In this document: in pieces, positions 58,841 through 61,486 of the stretch
How positions within the stretch are numbered: the first letter of the stretch is position 1
How the letters are laid out: every line of letters starts with the position of its first letter
Assembly (NCBI GenBank): GCA_013285595.1
Contig: JABDHF010000010.1
Coordinates: 1 to 61,486, forward strand
Reading direction: 5' to 3'
Length of the DNA: 61,486 nucleotides
Source: Bacteroidota bacterium
Lineage (GTDB): Bacteria > Bacteroidota > Bacteroidia > Chitinophagales > Chitinophagaceae
Made by a program: the position numbers and the translations under genes
The notes under the pieces: model-generated
What the model was told of the DNA's origin: nothing
Databases searched by the model: none
Seen by the model: only the letters and a program-made list of their open reading frames with translations

Positions 58841-58913
58841 CTATGTGCTCTATGTTCCTATGTGGTTAAAGTAAGTTTGCGGGACTAACCACATAGGAAC
58901 ATAGAGCACATAG
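58841..58913. repeat. 28-bp perfect inverted repeat
   Basis: Arms 58841-58868 (CTATGTGCTCTATGTTCCT...) and 58886-58913 are exact reverse complements, with a 17-nt loop. It lies between convergent genes (transporter and the 807-residue protein), so it could end transcription from both sides, though no T run adjoins it. Dispersed repeats built on CTATGTG are known in Bacteroidota (recollection). Confidence 0.85.
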
Positions 58914-58947
58914 CCCTAAGGGTTACACAAGAATATATCTTAAACTC

Positions 58948-58980
58948 AAAAAACCCCCGAAGCGCACACTTCCGGGGTTT
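58948..58980 (-). terminator. Terminator of the 807-residue protein gene
   Basis: On the minus strand AAACCCCGGAAG and CTTCGGGGGTTT pair (11 of 12 bp) with a six-nt loop, and the stem is followed by six T. It lies 25 nt after the stop. Confidence 0.85.
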
Positions 58981-59005
58981 GTTATTAAAACATAAAGCAA
59001 GTAGG

Positions 59006-61429
59006 TTAATCTTTTTGCTTATGGCCGCCGAGCCTGTAGCCCAATGACAGCTGTAGTGATGGGCTCTTGTATACCTGGTCAGAGATATATTTTGACCCGG
59101 CTGAGTTTGCATTGTCCCATACAGTCTGTACGTTGCGGATATCAAGCGTTACGTTTGGCGCTACTTTGTAAGACACACCGAATATACAGCCGAAACCGAA
59201 GCGCGAATTGAAATCTGAGGCATTGAGCTTAGCGGTTTCGTCATTACCTTTTGCAGGCACCACAGTAGCATTACCATTAGGCTGCGGTATGGTTTCCCCT
59301 TCATTTATAGAGAACGAATAAACGATATTGCCACCTACAAAGAAGTTGAACTTACCGGCGGTGTAGCGCACTATCAGCGGCATTTCCAGGCTATGTATGG
59401 TAGAGAACGCGTAAGAATTAGAGATCTGCTGCTTGGTCCAGGTACCGTTGCCATTGTCTGTGTAATGACTGTAATCATCGTTGAGCGTATAGCTATTGTT
59501 GATACGGTGGAAATACTTCAACTCTGTTACAAAGCTCCAGTCGTTGCCAAAGATAAAGTCGCCGGTAAGGCCAAACTCAAAGCCTTTAAAGCTGCTTGGA
59601 CCAAAGAACGTACCGTTGATACCAGCAGTAAGTCCTGGTGCAAACTGCACACCTTTTACCTTGTACTTGATATCATTGAACGCTGAATTAAGATTTTCAA
59701 GAGCCGAAGCGCCTGCAGACTGCTTTGAGGCGGTATTAGCGCCCATAGCCGGCTTGCCAATTGCCGAGGCTGATGCGCCAGGCAGTATTTGTGCATTGCC
59801 CGCGCTGGTAGCTGACGCTACTTCATTGCCAGAACCATTGTTGCTGCCCGGTGTGTTGTTACCCGGTGTTTGCCTTGCTGCATATTGTATAGGGCATGGC
59901 AGGTAAGGGCTGTTCTCACCCAGCTCCTGTGTAAGTGTTTCTATAGATATAGTGTCCAGGTTGTGCTGGTCGTCGCTTGGGTCTGTTTTTATGTGATGCT
60001 CATACAATACCAGCTTCTGGATGATCTTCTTACCTTTTTTGGTATTGAGCGCATAAGCAGCTTTCATTGCCGCCATATCAGCCGGTGATACTGTTTTAGC
60101 CGCAACCGGCGCTGCTGCAACAGGTATATTTGCTGCTACCGTATTGTTATTGGTACTGGTTACCGTTGTGGGTGTTGCAGCAGATGCAGTTGTTTTAGCC
60201 GCTACTTTCTCATTTTTCGCCGGCTCGTTTTTAGCAGTTGCTTTCGGTGCAGCTACTTTACCCGCCGTTGCAGCTTTAGCAGTAGCTTTTTTATTGATGC
60301 CTGCTACTGAGCTACCAGCAGCTACTACGCCTGTAGTTGTCACCGGTGCAGTTGGCGCCTTCACCTTGTTAACCTTTCCAATTTTAGGGCTGCTGGCCGA
60401 TGTTACTGCACTGCTTAATGCCAGCGCTTCCATCTTTTCAGTTTTAGCAGCTTTTGTTTTAGTTGCAGTTGGTTTCGGGGCGGTTGCTTTATCGTTCACT
60501 ACTTTGTTTATCGCAGCCACATCGTTACCTGTGGTTTTAGGGGCAGTTGCTTGTTTAGTTACGTTTTTATGTGCTGCAGTCTTTGCTACTTTAGTATTGG
60601 CGGCGGCTGTAGCCACTTTTACATCACCAGTTGTGGCTGCTTTATGCTCTTCTGTTTTGCCAACTTTAACTTCTGATGTTACTGTTGTCTTGTTTACCGG
60701 TGCAGTTGACGCTTTAGTATCAGCGGCAGCAACTTCTTTAGTTTGCGTAGCTGGCGCTGACTTAGTTGTATGTGCAGGTGCAGCCTTAGCTATGTTTTGT
60801 GCAGGCGTAGTAGTTGCTTCTTCCTTTACTGCTTTTTCACCCGGGCCATTGCTTTCAGCGGTCTTAGCAGCTGTGGTTTTAGTAACTGGCACGTTGCTGC
60901 TCTTATCTGTGTTAGCAGCAACTGCATGCGCTGTTTTAGTGTTTGTTACTTCTGTGTTATTAGTTGCAGCCGGTGCAGTTGTATTTGCGGCTGCTATATG
61001 ATTTTGTCCGTTCTTATGCTGGTTATCGTTAGCCGCCAGTAATTTCTTAGCAGATGGCTTCTTAGGTTCATTGTTATCAGCAACACCTTGCGATGATATT
61101 TGGGCATCGCTTACTTCATTTTTCGTAGCAGTAATAGTGGTGTGCGCAGATGCAGCAGGGAGCGCAACATCTGTAGTAGTATTAGCTGCGCTGCCATTAC
61201 GGCTTGCATTGAGCTCGTAGCCGCCTACCGCGATAGAGGCTATCAGCAGCAGCACGCCCACAGCGCCCATCATACGGCGCCAGTAAATGAAGCCGGCCCG
61301 CTTTTCCTGCGGCATTTCTTTGTCTAAGAGGTCACGCATCTGAAGCCAGGCACCGGAGCGCTCCTGCTCCTCGCCTCCCCCTAACCGCTGCCTGACAAGG
61401 TCATCGATACTTATCAAATCTTTATCCAT
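59006..61429 (-). CDS. Trans-envelope protein: cytosolic N-terminus, TM helix, Ala/Lys/Thr linker, OM barrel
   Basis: 807 residues. A short charged cytosolic segment (1-50) contains DDLVRQRLGGG and AWLQMRDLLDKEMP. One membrane helix follows (53-70, MMGAVGVLLLIASIAVGG). A ~520-residue low-complexity linker rich in Ala, Thr, Lys, Val and Asn has motifs such as KTAAHKNVTKQA and a middle block with IIQKLVLYEHHIKTDPSDD. The last ~200 residues (about 605-807: VKGVQFAPGLTAGINGTFFG to LQLSLGYRLGGH) form a PorT-like outer-membrane barrel. The plan is that of Bacteroidota proteins encoded near ECF sigma factors, so it may carry a signal inward. The sequence upstream leaves the window after 57 bp. Confidence 0.8.
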   Translation of the reverse strand: MDKDLISIDDLVRQRLGGGEEQERSGAWLQMRDLLDKEMPQEKRAGFIYWRRMMGAVGVLLLIASIAVGGYELNASRNGSAANTTTDVALPAASAHTTITATKNEVSDAQISSQGVADNNEPKKPSAKKLLAANDNQHKNGQNHIAAANTTAPAATNNTEVTNTKTAHAVAANTDKSSNVPVTKTTAAKTAESNGPGEKAVKEEATTTPAQNIAKAAPAHTTKSAPATQTKEVAAADTKASTAPVNKTTVTSEVKVGKTEEHKAATTGDVKVATAAANTKVAKTAAHKNVTKQATAPKTTGNDVAAINKVVNDKATAPKPTATKTKAAKTEKMEALALSSAVTSASSPKIGKVNKVKAPTAPVTTTGVVAAGSSVAGINKKATAKAATAGKVAAPKATAKNEPAKNEKVAAKTTASAATPTTVTSTNNNTVAANIPVAAAPVAAKTVSPADMAAMKAAYALNTKKGKKIIQKLVLYEHHIKTDPSDDQHNLDTISIETLTQELGENSPYLPCPIQYAARQTPGNNTPGSNNGSGNEVASATSAGNAQILPGASASAIGKPAMGANTASKQSAGASALENLNSAFNDIKYKVKGVQFAPGLTAGINGTFFGPSSFKGFEFGLTGDFIFGNDWSFVTELKYFHRINNSYTLNDDYSHYTDNGNGTWTKQQISNSYAFSTIHSLEMPLIVRYTAGKFNFFVGGNIVYSFSINEGETIPQPNGNATVVPAKGNDETAKLNASDFNSRFGFGCIFGVSYKVAPNVTLDIRNVQTVWDNANSAGSKYISDQVYKSPSLQLSLGYRLGGHKQKD

Positions 61430-61486
61430 TTTGGGATAAATTTTATATTTTAAAAATGTTCACTTCAATGTTATTGCTACCTCTGA

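Noticed and set aside
60144-61001. Long plus-strand frame of 285 codons, Ala/Val-rich
   Set aside because: Antisense shadow of the low-complexity linker of the 807-residue protein; no start context and no domain.

Overview
The window reads as chromosomal DNA of a Bacteroidota bacterium, probably of the Chitinophagales/Chitinophagaceae type. The reasons are a fused MurF-alanine racemase gene, promoters of the TTTG-N19-TAnnTTTG type, two-domain OmpA proteins, MORN-repeat secreted proteins, an LpxR-type lipid A deacylase and frequent lipoprotein and OM-barrel genes. Housekeeping genes have mid GC and frequent ATA codons. Several AT-rich islands with different codon use interrupt them.

Layout. 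1-3.7 kb is an island-like stretch left of a tRNA-Arg gene. It holds a truncated cyanophycin-synthetase domain, an ECF sigma/SDR pair, and a haem-degrading-like gene between two 77-bp copies of the tRNA 3' end plus terminator. 3.8-11.1 kb holds a secreted protein, an HdrC/HdrB-like Fe-S gene pair split by a hicAB plus Pif1-like helicase insert, and an M20 dipeptidase. 11.1-20.7 kb is a surface-polysaccharide group (GT4, heparinase II/III-like, WecB) interleaved with a nucleotidyltransferase pair, a RelE-type pair, an orphan antitoxin-like gene, an AbiF-like HEPN gene with a candidate upstream ncRNA, and a PAS histidine kinase. 20.8-26.4 kb carries csbD, a MazEF-like pair, a class D beta-lactamase-like lipoprotein, a VOC protein, a degenerate receiver protein, an arsenic operon with a clear operator, and a ketopantoate reductase. 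26.4-32.7 kb carries a SIR2-domain defence candidate with a small partner, LpxL-like and LpxR-like lipid A genes, a shortened GlcNAc-kinase-like gene and an orphan XRE regulator. 32.7-39 kb is mostly core: murF-alr, GT2, rsmG, cytochrome c peroxidase and a barrel protein. 39.1-41.2 kb is an AT-rich island with an unknown two-gene cassette (DUF6978-like plus DUF1828-like) and an adenylate cyclase relic. 41.3-44.5 kb is a MORN-TPR-MORN secreted gene set. 44.6-61.4 kb holds yebC, rlmB, an M15 peptidase, a 156-bp MITE, an SDR, an ABC exporter, a desaturase, a YoaK protein, an ATPase-less PAS/HisKA protein, lpxD, a double-OmpA protein, a queuosine-precursor transporter and an 807-residue protein with an inner-membrane anchor, long linker and OM barrel.

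Together the core genes serve envelope building (peptidoglycan, lipid A, surface polysaccharide) and RNA modification. The accessory genes are mostly toxin-antitoxin or abortive-infection modules dropped between them. The strongest leads are the AbiF locus with its ncRNA, the SIR2 pair, the DUF6978/DUF1828-like pair, the hicAB-helicase insert in the Fe-S operon and the MITE whose target duplication is a stop codon. All family names are recognised by eye from motifs; no database search was run.
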